Source of the DNA: an uncultured Tropicimonas sp. | GTDB lineage: Bacteria; Pseudomonadota; Alphaproteobacteria; Rhodobacterales; Rhodobacteraceae | NCBI GenBank assembly: GCA_947495685.1 | Contig: CANLZY010000024.1 | Span: 26,115-90,114 of the forward strand | Length of the DNA stretch: 64,000 nucleotides | Direction: 5' to 3' | Shown here: positions 8,381-16,389 of the stretch, one piece after another | Layout of the letters: every line of letters begins with the position of its first letter | How positions within the stretch are numbered: position 1 is the first letter of the stretch | The notes under the pieces: model-generated | Told to the model about the DNA's origin: nothing | The model's input: the letters and a program-made list of their open reading frames with translations, nothing else | Database searches by the model: none | Made by a program: the position numbers and the translations under genes

Positions 8381-9594
8381 TGGGCGCACTTCGCAAGGGA
8401 AGCGTCGTCGGACCGGTCATTGGTATCCTCTGGCTCTTTGTCATCGCCACAACCGTGGCTGTCACGATGTCCTTTATCACCGGCAACGGCTTCCGGCCCG
8501 GGTTGCTGGGGTGCGTGGTCATCGGGATCGCGCTCGGACTGGCCGCACTCAAGTTCAACCATCGTCTTGGCCTGATCGGCGGCACGGCAATCGCGGCCTT
8601 TGCGCTGTCGATGCTGGGGCAGGGTCCGGTCCTGGTGAGCGAGACAGTATCCACCGCGCAGATCGCGCTGACCTCCCTGTTCGTGGGGATCGGCGCCGGC
8701 TGGCCAATGCAGTGGATGCTGTCCGGCCACCCGATGGGAGACATGACGCGACACGAGTTCGAAGAGCTCGTCATCAGCTTCCTCACCGGCTTCGGCTACG
8801 TCTTCTTCACCGCCATCGTGATCATCCCCTTCTACGTGATGGTGATGACCTCGCTGAAATCGCAGCAGGCGCTGTTGCAGAATCCGCTCGACTTCACGCT
8901 CGACTGGAGCAAGGGCTGGGGCCTGTTCCGCAGCTATGTCGAGCTGTTCCGTGACTTCGGCTTCGGCAGCTACCTCGCGACGTCGATGATCGTCTCGCTG
9001 ATCACGGTCTTCGTGACACTGCTGTTCTCGGTGCCCGGCGCCTATGCTGTCGCCCGGTTGCGGTTCAAGGGCCGCGCGGCGTTTTCCCGCTCGATCCTGC
9101 TGATCTACATGGTGCCGATGATCGTGGTTGCCCTGCCGATCTACATCATCTTCTCGATGACGGGTCTGCGGAACTCGATCTTCGGCCTGGTGCTGATCTA
9201 CCCGGTCACGACGATCCCGGTGTCGCTCTACATGTTGCAGGGCTATTTCCGGGGCCTTCCCGGCGAGGTCGAGGAAGCCGGGCTGATGGACGGGCTGTCG
9301 CGGCTTGCCGTGATCTGGAAGATCACCTTGCCTCTCAGCCTGCCGGCGATGGCCTCGGTGTCGCTCTATGTCTTCATGATCGCCTGGAACGAATTCCTGC
9401 TGGCCTTCATGCTGCTGGACGATCCGTCGAAGTTCACCCTGACACGGGGTGTGGCGATGCTGAACTCCTCCGAAGTGCCACGACAACACCTGATGGCCGG
9501 CGCCGTGATTGCCACGTTGCCCATCATGGTGCTGTTCCTCGGCTTGGAAAAATTCATGACGAAGGGCCTGACGGCAGGCTCGGTCAAGGGATAG
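8380..9594 (+). CDS. ABC transporter permease (AglG-like) with extra N-terminal helices
   Basis: This is the second membrane subunit of the importer. The 404-residue protein is about 120 residues longer than the usual 280-residue MalG-type permease. The surplus is N-terminal and contains about three or four predicted helices (VIGILWLFVIATTVAVTMSF, LLGCVVIGIALGLAALKF, IGGTAIAAFALSMLG, IALTSLFVGIGAGWP). The conserved core starts near residue 125, and its EAA loop reads EVEEAGLMDGLSRLAVIWKI. The start codon overlaps the stop of the preceding permease by one base. Specificity is inferred from the operon. Confidence 0.9.
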   Translation: MGALRKGSVVGPVIGILWLFVIATTVAVTMSFITGNGFRPGLLGCVVIGIALGLAALKFNHRLGLIGGTAIAAFALSMLGQGPVLVSETVSTAQIALTSLFVGIGAGWPMQWMLSGHPMGDMTRHEFEELVISFLTGFGYVFFTAIVIIPFYVMVMTSLKSQQALLQNPLDFTLDWSKGWGLFRSYVELFRDFGFGSYLATSMIVSLITVFVTLLFSVPGAYAVARLRFKGRAAFSRSILLIYMVPMIVVALPIYIIFSMTGLRNSIFGLVLIYPVTTIPVSLYMLQGYFRGLPGEVEEAGLMDGLSRLAVIWKITLPLSLPAMASVSLYVFMIAWNEFLLAFMLLDDPSKFTLTRGVAMLNSSEVPRQHLMAGAVIATLPIMVLFLGLEKFMTKGLTAGSVKG

Positions 9595-9595
9595 A

Positions 9596-10855
9596 ATGAT
9601 GACTTACGAAGACCTGGATCGCGCAGCAGAGCAAATCCTGCGCGACAACGACCGGGGCGGGTACACGGTGCCCACCTCGGGGCTCTATCCCTACCAGTGG
9701 AACTGGGACAGCGCCTTTGCCGCCTGGGGGTTCTCGACCTTCGACAACGACCGCGCCTGGGTTGAACTGGAGACGCTGTTTGCGTCCCAGTGGGAGGACG
9801 GGATGGTGCCCCACATCATCTTCCACCGTCAGGTGCCGGAGTACTTTCCCGGCCCGGATGTCTGGGGCGTAAACCGCACCCCGCCGACCTCCGGCATTTC
9901 GCAGCCGCCGATCGCCGCCACCATGGCGCGAGCCGTCTACGAAAGCGACACGGCGGCCGGCCGGCCCCGACTGGAGGCGCTCTATGACGGGCTGCTGCGC
10001 TGGCACCGCTGGTTCATGCGGGCGCGGGTCACTGACGGCATGTGCTGCATCACCCACCCTTGGGAATCCGGTCGGGACAACGCTCCCGACTGGGACAAGG
10101 GCATGGCCGCGGTCGATACCTCGGGCGTGGGCGAGTACCAGCGGCGCGACATCCAGCACGTCGACAACAACATGCGGCCCACCAAGCAGCAGTACGATCA
10201 ATACCTCGCGCTGCTGTTTTTCAGCCGCGACTGCGGATGGGATATCGACACGATCAACGAGAAATCCCCACTGCGGGTGGCCGATCCGGGCATGACCTTC
10301 ATGCTCTTGCGCGCGCATCGCGATCTCAAGTGGATCGGCGATGCGTTCGGCAAGGACACGACAGAGATCGACGGCTGGATCGACACGATGGTCGAAGGTT
10401 CCAAACGACTGTGGAACGAGGCCGAGGGCTACTACGACAGCATCAACCTGCGCTCTGGCGAATACACGAACACGCTGTCCTGCGCCTCGTTCTATTGCTG
10501 GTACGCCGGCATCGACGAACCGCGGATGGTGCCTCATCTCGAACGGATCCTGGCGGCAGTGAAATACCCGGTGCCGTCTTACGATCCCGATCGACCTGAC
10601 TTCGATCACATCCGCTATTGGCGCGGCCCGCTCTGGGGCATGACCAATTCGCAGATCGGGGCAGGCCTGGCCGAGATGGGCCATGCAGAACTCGCCGAAA
10701 AGGTTCGGATCGGCACGCGCGCCGTGATCGCCGATCACGGTTTTGCCGAATACTTCAGCCCGGTCGACGGCACCCCCGCCGGCGGCCAACATTTCACCTG
10801 GACCGCAGCAATCTGGCTGACCTACGCCAGCCCGCAAGCCAAGGGAGGTTTCTGA
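9596..10855 (+). CDS. GH63-type hydrolase, probable mannosylglycerate/glucosylglycerate hydrolase
   Basis: The 419-residue cytoplasmic protein (no signal peptide) has the (alpha/alpha)6-type pattern of GH63 mannosylglycerate/glucosylglycerate hydrolases. Marks include [11 protein letters not shown] near residue 27, [31 protein letters not shown], and [15 protein letters not shown] near residue 158, which likely includes the acidic catalytic residue. The C-terminal [21 protein letters not shown] resembles the conserved C-terminal block of the clan. The family cleaves the osmolytes mannosylglycerate and glucosylglycerate to hexose plus D-glycerate. The gene sits between the importer permeases and its ATPase, and a glycerate kinase follows, which strongly supports that substrate class. 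Two start codons are adjacent (9596, 9599). Confidence 0.75.
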   Translation: MMTYEDLDRAAEQILRDNDRGGYTVPTSGLYPYQWNWDSAFAAWGFSTFDNDRAWVELETLFASQWEDGMVPHIIFHRQVPEYFPGPDVWGVNRTPPTSGISQPPIAATMARAVYESDTAAGRPRLEALYDGLLRWHRWFMRARVTDGMCCITHPWESGRDNAPDWDKGMAAVDTSGVGEYQRRDIQHVDNNMRPTKQQYDQYLALLFFSRDCGWDIDTINEKSPLRVADPGMTFMLLRAHRDLKWIGDAFGKDTTEIDGWIDTMVEGSKRLWNEAEGYYDSINLRSGEYTNTLSCASFYCWYAGIDEPRMVPHLERILAAVKYPVPSYDPDRPDFDHIRYWRGPLWGMTNSQIGAGLAEMGHAELAEKVRIGTRAVIADHGFAEYFSPVDGTPAGGQHFTWTAAIWLTYASPQAKGGF

Positions 10856-11907
10856 TGGGTAGCATCACACTCAAGGCCGTCGAAAAGTGGTACGGCGAAG
10901 TCCAGGTCATCAAGGGCGTGGATCTTGAAATCAACGACGGCGAGTTTGTCATCTTTGTCGGCCCGTCGGGCTGTGGAAAGTCCACCCTGCTGCGGATGAT
11001 CGGCGGCCTGGAGGAGACCTCGCGCGGCAAGATCCTGATCGACGGCAACGACGTCACCGACCAGGTGCCCGCCAAGCGTGGCCTGTCCATGGTGTTCCAG
11101 TCCTACGCGCTCTACCCGCACATGTCGGTGGCCGAGAACATGGGGTTTTCCCTCAAGACCGCCGGTGCGCCCAAGAGCGAGATCGACTCCAAGGTCGCCG
11201 AGGCAGCCCGCATCCTGAAGCTGGAATCCTACCTCGAACGTCGCCCCAAGGACCTTTCGGGTGGCCAGCGCCAGCGGGTTGCCATTGGCCGCTCGATCGT
11301 GCGTGACCCCACGGCGTTCCTGTTCGACGAACCTCTGTCGAACCTCGATGCCGCCCTGCGGGTCGAGATGCGCTACGAGATCGCCAAGTTGAGCCAGAGC
11401 CTCAACACCACGATGATCTACGTCACCCATGACCAGATCGAGGCCATGACCCTGGCCGACCGCATCGTTGTGCTGGAGTTCGGCAAGATCGCCCAGATCG
11501 GCACGCCCAAGGAGCTGTACGAACGCCCGGCGAACCTGTTCGTCGCGCAGTTCATCGGCTCGCCGAAGATGAACATCCTGCCCTGCACCACCGGTGGAGG
11601 CCGATACAATCTCGAAGGCGGACGCGGCGGTGCCTACCATCACTCGACGGCCGCCGTGAATATCGGCACACGCCCGGAGCACATCACGCTGGGCAACGAG
11701 GGCGAAGGTGCCTGTGACGGTACGGTTGACGTGGTCGAATACCTAGGCGCCGATACCTATGTCATCATCGACGGCGGCCCACTGGGGCAGATCACGGTGC
11801 GCGGGTCGTCGCAGGATCCTCACAAACCGGGTGACCGTGTGGGCCTGATCTTTGACGCGCAGTGGCAGCTGTTCTTTACCGCCGACGGTCTTGCCGTCAC
11901 GGAATAG
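10855..11907 (+). CDS. ABC transporter ATP-binding protein (UgpC/MalK/AglK-type)
   Basis: This is the energising subunit of the importer. The 350-residue protein has Walker [10 protein letters not shown] near residue 38, a Q-loop at [13 protein letters not shown], the signature [14 protein letters not shown], Walker [12 protein letters not shown] and the switch histidine in [17 protein letters not shown]-terminal OB-type regulatory domain begins near residue 240, including GTRPEHI. AGGGAGG precedes the ATG, which overlaps the hydrolase stop by one base. Its position inside the same gene string shows that importer and catabolic genes are co-expressed. Confidence 0.93.
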   Translation: MGSITLKAVEKWYGEVQVIKGVDLEINDGEFVIFVGPSGCGKSTLLRMIGGLEETSRGKILIDGNDVTDQVPAKRGLSMVFQSYALYPHMSVAENMGFSLKTAGAPKSEIDSKVAEAARILKLESYLERRPKDLSGGQRQRVAIGRSIVRDPTAFLFDEPLSNLDAALRVEMRYEIAKLSQSLNTTMIYVTHDQIEAMTLADRIVVLEFGKIAQIGTPKELYERPANLFVAQFIGSPKMNILPCTTGGGRYNLEGGRGGAYHHSTAAVNIGTRPEHITLGNEGEGACDGTVDVVEYLGADTYVIIDGGPLGQITVRGSSQDPHKPGDRVGLIFDAQWQLFFTADGLAVTE

Positions 11908-11932
11908 GCGTTCCCCATACAGGGTCCAGAAG

Positions 11933-13186
11933 ATGACGATCCAGAATCCCGAAGCCTTCCTTCGCAAGCTGTTCTCCATCGCGGTCCAGGTGGCGGACCC
12001 GATGGCGATCATTCCCGGCAATCTGCCGGACAAGCCTGCCGGCAAGGTGTTGGTCATCGGCGCTGGCAAGGCGTCCGCCCGCATGGCCGAGGCGGTGGAG
12101 AGCGTTTGGGGACCCTGCGAGGGGCTGGTGATCACGCGCTACGGCTATGGCCGTCCCTGCGAGGGAATCGAGATCATCGAGGCCGCCCATCCTGTCCCGG
12201 ATGAGGCCGGCCTCGTGGCCACTTCGCGGATGCTCTACAGGTTGTCGGGGCTGGGCGAAGACGATTTTGTTCTGGCGCTGATTTCGGGCGGGGCATCGAG
12301 CCTGCTGGTGCAGCCGGCGGGCGACATCACCCTGGCCGAAAAACAGGCGGTCAACGCGGCGCTTCTTGCGTCGGGTGCGCCGATCGACCGGATGAACGTG
12401 CTGCGAAAGCACCTCAGCCGCGTCAAGGGGGGGCAATTGGCGGCTGCGGCCACCCCGGCCCGGATGTTGACGCTGATGATCTCGGATGTGCCGGGGGATG
12501 ACCCGGCCTTTATCGGGTCCGGCCCGACGGTTGGCGATGCCAGCACTGCCGAGGATGCCCGCAAGATCCTGACCGACTGGAACATCGAGGTGCCCGACGC
12601 GGTGCATAAGGTCCTGGACGGGCCGACCGGTGTGATCCCGCCGGGGGATCCGCGCCTTGGGCGGGTCGAAAACCGGGTCATCGCGGCGCCGTCGCAATCG
12701 CTGGCGGCTGCGGTGCAGGAGGCGGTGGCTGCGGGCTGCGAGGTTCGCCTGCTGGGCGACGATATCGAGGGCGAGGCCCGAGACGTGGCGCGCGTTCAGG
12801 CTCGCGTCGCGCTGGAGTGCCGCGGTTCCAAGCCGGTGCTTCTGCTGTCGGGCGGCGAGTTGACCGTCACGCGGCGGGGCAGCGGCATCGGTGGACCGAA
12901 CGCCGAGTTCCTGCTGGCGCTGGCGGCAGAGCTGGACGGCGCCGCGCGGATCTTTGCGCTCGCCTGTGACACGGACGGTGTCGACGGTGCGGCCGAGGTT
13001 GCCGGCGCGGTCGTCACCCCGACAACATTGCAACGTGCGGCGGAGTCCGGGTTTGATCCCGCACGGGCGCTGGCCGAGAACGACGCACACAGCTTTTTTG
13101 AACGGTTGGGAGATCAGGTCATCACCGGCCCAACCCTGACCAACGTCAACGACTTCCGTGCCATACTGGTGCTGCCCAATGATTGA
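11933..13186 (+). CDS. Glycerate 2-kinase, type II (MOFRL/TtuD/GckA family)
   Basis: This enzyme phosphorylates glycerate, in this family at C2, giving 2-phosphoglycerate that enters lower glycolysis. The 417-residue protein carries the family motifs VLVIGAGKASARMAEAVE near residue 38, EAAHPVPDEAG, LISGGASSLL, LRKHLSRVKGGQL, SDVPGDDPAFIGSGPTVGD, and the C-terminal MOFRL-type block LLSGGELTVT...GGPNAEFLLALA with CDTDGVDG. The start at 11933 is 25 bases after the ATPase stop. As last gene of the operon it would consume the glycerate released by the GH63-type hydrolase. Glycerate from hydroxypyruvate or tartrate metabolism is the alternative source. Confidence 0.9.
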   Translation: MTIQNPEAFLRKLFSIAVQVADPMAIIPGNLPDKPAGKVLVIGAGKASARMAEAVESVWGPCEGLVITRYGYGRPCEGIEIIEAAHPVPDEAGLVATSRMLYRLSGLGEDDFVLALISGGASSLLVQPAGDITLAEKQAVNAALLASGAPIDRMNVLRKHLSRVKGGQLAAAATPARMLTLMISDVPGDDPAFIGSGPTVGDASTAEDARKILTDWNIEVPDAVHKVLDGPTGVIPPGDPRLGRVENRVIAAPSQSLAAAVQEAVAAGCEVRLLGDDIEGEARDVARVQARVALECRGSKPVLLLSGGELTVTRRGSGIGGPNAEFLLALAAELDGAARIFALACDTDGVDGAAEVAGAVVTPTTLQRAAESGFDPARALAENDAHSFFERLGDQVITGPTLTNVNDFRAILVLPND

Positions 13187-13275
13187 GCACGGGGCGACCG
13201 TGCCGAGCGGGTAACGTTGCAACAGGCGGCGTAGTTGTCGCAGTCTGCCTTGTTCCTCCGGAGCCGCGCCCCTAC

Positions 13276-14079
13276 ATGGGGGCGATGAGACGCTTCCTGC
13301 CATTCCTGAGACAGGCCCCCTTGGTGTCTGTCATACGCCTGAACGGTGTGATTTCGTCGGGCCAACGTGGCCTGAACGATGCCGCCACGGCTGAGATGAT
13401 CGAACGGGCCTTTTCGCGAGGCAAGCCAAGGGCTGTCGCGTTGGTGATCAACTCACCGGGTGGATCGCCCAGTCAATCCTCCCTGATCGCGGCGCGCATC
13501 CGGCGGTTGGCCGAAGAAAAGGACGTGCCGGTAACGGCCTTCGTCGAGGACGTTGCTGCATCGGGCGGCTACTGGCTCGCCTGTGCGGCCGACGAGATCA
13601 TCGTCGATGCCAATTCCATCGTCGGCTCCATCGGCGTGATCTCGGCCAGCTTTGGCCTGCAGGATCTGATCGCCCGGTTCGGGGTGGAACGGCGGGTGCA
13701 CACGGCTGGGAAATCCAAGAGCTTTCTGGATCCGTTCCAGGCCGAGAAGGACGAGGACGTTGCCCGTCTGCGCGACCTTCAGGACCAGATCCACGACAAT
13801 TTCATCACCCATGTCAAAACCCGTCGCGGCAAGCGGCTGGACGGCGATGACGGTCTGTTCACCGGCGATGTCTGGGTCGGTGCCAAGTCGGTCGAGGTCG
13901 GCCTGGCCGATGGCGTCGGGCACCTCGTCGCCGTGATGAAAGAGCGTTATGGCAAGAAAACCCGGTTTTCGGTGCATGGTCCGCGTCGCGGCCTGTTGCG
14001 TCGGTTCGGGATATCCTTGGCAGCCGAGGCGGCTGCCGGGTTGGAGGAGCGCGCCCTGTGGGCGCGCTACGGGCTGTAG
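13276..14079 (+). CDS. S49-family peptidase (SppA-like signal peptide peptidase)
   Basis: The 267-residue protein is the short, single-domain type of SppA, a serine/lysine-dyad membrane-associated protease that degrades leftover signal peptides. It contains VALVINSPGGSPSQSSLIAARI, FVEDVAASGGYWLACAADEIIVD with the nucleophilic serine in AASGGY, and NSIVGSIGVI. The conserved lysine expected later may lie in GKSKSFLDPFQ. I start at the ATG at 13276; a TTG at 13183 and an ATG at 13285 are in frame. The C-terminal codons overlap the next small gene. Confidence 0.88.
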   Translation: MGAMRRFLPFLRQAPLVSVIRLNGVISSGQRGLNDAATAEMIERAFSRGKPRAVALVINSPGGSPSQSSLIAARIRRLAEEKDVPVTAFVEDVAASGGYWLACAADEIIVDANSIVGSIGVISASFGLQDLIARFGVERRVHTAGKSKSFLDPFQAEKDEDVARLRDLQDQIHDNFITHVKTRRGKRLDGDDGLFTGDVWVGAKSVEVGLADGVGHLVAVMKERYGKKTRFSVHGPRRGLLRRFGISLAAEAAAGLEERALWARYGL

Positions 14080-14267
14080 TGTTGGTCAAGATCGTCACCT
14101 TCTTTCTGATCGGCATGCTGGCTCTGGCCATGTTCGGACGGCTGCGCTGGCCCGGTGGCGCCAGGCGCCCCGGCAAGCGTTCCAGTGGTCCGCCAAAACC
14201 GCGCAAGTGCAAGGCCTGCGGAAGCTATATCATTGGCGAAGGCCCGTGCTCCTGCGGAAAGGGATGA
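14058..14267 (+). CDS. Small membrane protein with C-terminal zinc ribbon
   Basis: The predicted 69-residue product has one N-terminal transmembrane helix (VVLVKIVTFFLIGMLALAMFG) and a C-terminal four-cysteine ribbon, CKACGSYIIGEGPCSCG, that likely binds zinc. GGAGGAG lies eight bases before the GTG at 14058, which overlaps the end of the peptidase gene by 22 bases. A GTG at 14079 and a TTG at 14082 are alternatives. The tight coupling suggests co-translation with the S49 peptidase. Function unknown. Confidence 0.65.
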   Translation: MGALRAVVLVKIVTFFLIGMLALAMFGRLRWPGGARRPGKRSSGPPKPRKCKACGSYIIGEGPCSCGKG

Positions 14268-14271
14268 TTGA

Positions 14272-15264
14272 ATGGTGATGGATATCTCCCTGTTGGGATT
14301 GGGACTCGTGATCCTGCTCCTGGCTGGGGACGCCTTGGTCAAGGGGGCTGTGAACCTTGCGCTCAGGGCTGGGATACCCGCGTTGCTTGTGTCGCTGACC
14401 ATCGTCGCTTTCGGTACATCTGCGCCAGAGATGCTGGTGTCGGTCCAGGCCATCCTGAGCGGTGCCGCCGGGATCGCGCTCGGCAACGTGATCGGTTCGA
14501 ACATCGCCAACGTGCTGCTTGTGCTGGGGGTGCCCGCGATCCTGTCCGGGCTGCACACGTCCGGCTGCGACACCCGCAAGACCTATACGATGATGATCTT
14601 CGCAACGTTCGTGTTCATCGGGCTGGCCTACACGGACCTGTTCAACTGGATCGACGGGACGGTCCTGTTGTTCATGCTGGCGCTGATGCTCGGCGATGCC
14701 GTGTACACGGCACGGAAGCACCGTCGGGATGTCCGGCTGGCAGCGGAGATTGCCGATCAGAATAGACTGGCCAACGGCGACGACGACATCGAAGAGGTCG
14801 AGGGCGCCGACACCTCCATGCCGACATGGAAGATCTGGATGTACCTTGGGCTTGGCATATTGGGCCTGCCGCTGGGCGCCGACCTGTTGGTTGATGCCGC
14901 GGTCTCCATCGCGCATGATCTGGACGTGCCCGAAACGGTGATCGGCCTGACGCTGGTTGCCATCGGGACCTCGTTGCCAGAACTGGCGACCACTGTCATG
15001 GCGGCAATCCGGGGGCAGACCGAGGTCGCGCTCGGCAACGTCATCGGCTCCAACCTGTTCAACATGCTGGCGATCATCGGCATCGCGAGTTTTGTCGGCG
15101 ACATCCCGGTGGACCCCGCAACCCTGCGGTTCGACATCTGGGTGATGCTGGCGTCGTCGTTGGTGTTGGTCCCGTTCGTCTTTTTCAAGTGGAACATGGG
15201 GCGCGGATTTGGTGTGGCTCTGACCTTGGCCTATGTTGCCTATATTGTGGCGGTGATTGCCTGA
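14272..15264 (+). CDS. Calcium/sodium antiporter, CaCA family (YrbG-like)
   Basis: The 330-residue inner-membrane protein has the two inverted alpha repeats of the cation/Ca2+ exchanger superfamily: FGTSAPEMLVS...GNVIGSNIANVL in the first half and IGTSLPELATTVMAA...GNVIGSNLFNML in the second. They are separated by an acidic cytoplasmic loop (NGDDDIEEVEGADT). It likely exchanges Ca2+ for Na+ or H+. It starts four bases after the zinc-ribbon gene. A second, distinct member lies at 34562. Confidence 0.93.
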   Translation: MVMDISLLGLGLVILLLAGDALVKGAVNLALRAGIPALLVSLTIVAFGTSAPEMLVSVQAILSGAAGIALGNVIGSNIANVLLVLGVPAILSGLHTSGCDTRKTYTMMIFATFVFIGLAYTDLFNWIDGTVLLFMLALMLGDAVYTARKHRRDVRLAAEIADQNRLANGDDDIEEVEGADTSMPTWKIWMYLGLGILGLPLGADLLVDAAVSIAHDLDVPETVIGLTLVAIGTSLPELATTVMAAIRGQTEVALGNVIGSNLFNMLAIIGIASFVGDIPVDPATLRFDIWVMLASSLVLVPFVFFKWNMGRGFGVALTLAYVAYIVAVIA

Positions 15265-15279
15265 CCCCAAGGACAAGAC

Positions 15280-16065
15280 ATGACGGATAAACGAGCGCTG
15301 GTAACCGGTGCGGCCCGGCGCCTGGGCCGGTTCATGGCCCTGTACCTCGCCAAGCAGGGGCATGATGTTGCCGTGCATTACCACGGGTCTTCCGGGGAAG
15401 CCGATGCGGTTGCAGCCGAGATCCGACAGATGGGACGCAGGGCCGTCGCGTTGCAAGCCGACCTGACACAGGAGGCCGGGATGCAAGCGCTCGTCCCTGC
15501 TGCTGCTCACGCGCTTGACGGCCCGTTGAACGTGCTGGTGAACAACGCGTCGATCTTTGAGAATGACACGATTGCAACCGGCACCCGCGAGAGCTGGGAT
15601 CGGCACCTTGAATCGAATCTGCGGGCACCCGTGGTCCTGACGCAAGCGTTTGCAGAGCAGGCGCCGCGGGCCATTCGCGACCGCCACGGGGAGCAACTCT
15701 CGCAGGCGCTGGTGGTCAACATGTTGGACCAGCGGGTGCGCAAGCTGACCCCGGCCTTCATGAGCTATACGGTCGCCAAGATGGGGCTCTGGGCCTTTAC
15801 CCAGACTGCTGCGCGGGGACTGGCACCGCATGTTCGGGTGAACGCCATCGGTCCGGGGCCGACCTTGATCGGGGATCGGCAGACCGAAGACCACTTTGCC
15901 CGACAACGCGCGGCCTGCCTGCTGGAACGTGGCGCCAACCCCGAAGACATCACTGGCGCGCTCGGATATTTTCTCGATGCACCGGGGGTGACGGGGCAAT
16001 TGCTCTGTGTTGACGGAGGCCAGCATCTGGCCTGGCAGACCCCGGATGTATTGGGGCCGGAGTGA
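15280..16065 (+). CDS. SDR-family oxidoreductase, pteridine-reductase/FolM-like
   Basis: The 261-residue protein is a short-chain dehydrogenase. The cofactor site reads TGAARRLGRFMALYLA, in which the Arg-rich start favours NADPH. NNASIF follows the NNAG position, and the catalytic pair is YTVAK (Tyr/Lys). The C-terminus has VTGQLLCVDGGQHLAW. The ARRLG glycine motif and this C-terminal block resemble pteridine/dihydromonapterin reductases. It is 15 bases after the antiporter. The exact substrate is inferred. Confidence 0.8.
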   Translation: MTDKRALVTGAARRLGRFMALYLAKQGHDVAVHYHGSSGEADAVAAEIRQMGRRAVALQADLTQEAGMQALVPAAAHALDGPLNVLVNNASIFENDTIATGTRESWDRHLESNLRAPVVLTQAFAEQAPRAIRDRHGEQLSQALVVNMLDQRVRKLTPAFMSYTVAKMGLWAFTQTAARGLAPHVRVNAIGPGPTLIGDRQTEDHFARQRAACLLERGANPEDITGALGYFLDAPGVTGQLLCVDGGQHLAWQTPDVLGPE

Positions 16066-16389
16066 CGCCTTGCGGAATTGGAGCATCACTTATGCACCTG
16101 ACGCATCCTCTTCACGAAACCGTTAAGAAACCTTCATAAATATCAACCGCTTGTCGGACAAAAAGGAAAATAACAAATGAATTCAGCATCTTGCGAATGT
16201 GCCTAATTTTTAATCAACTTAATCAATCGGCTTGAAAATAAGGGAAAAACGTTTCTCCCACGAAGTTCTCCATAGGGTTATCCACAGAAACCGTGGACAT
16301 GTTTTCTGTTGCTACCGTCACCGCTAAGTTGCAGCGATTCATGGGAATCGGAATATGTGCGAGTATCCGGCCAGAGGGGGCAACACGGC
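16066..16389. promoter_or_regulatory. AT-rich intergenic region upstream of uvrC
   Basis: This 324-base gap has no gene. From about 16110 to 16270 it is roughly two-thirds A+T, in sharp contrast to its GC-rich surroundings, and it has runs such as CTAATTTTTAATCAACTTAA. It ends with a DnaA box (listed separately) and two GANTC methylation sites (GATTC near 16336 and GAATC near 16345) shortly before uvrC. It may be a complex promoter or a replication-related site. Confidence 0.55.
16278..16286 (+). promoter_or_regulatory. Consensus DnaA box
   Basis: TTATCCACA is a perfect match to the strict DnaA box and lies at the downstream edge of the AT-rich segment, 104 bases before the uvrC start. I saw no second perfect copy nearby, so this is not on its own evidence of an origin. 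DnaA-dependent regulation of uvrC is possible. Confidence 0.55.

Noticed and set aside
16265..16281. A possible SOS (LexA) box GTTC-N7-GTTC before uvrC
   Set aside because: GTTC at 16265-16268 is followed at the right distance by GGTT, not GTTC, so it does not fit the alphaproteobacterial consensus.
16066..16389. Calling the AT-rich segment the chromosomal origin
   Set aside because: Only one perfect DnaA box was seen, and none of the usual origin neighbours is in the window. It is kept as a regulatory region only.
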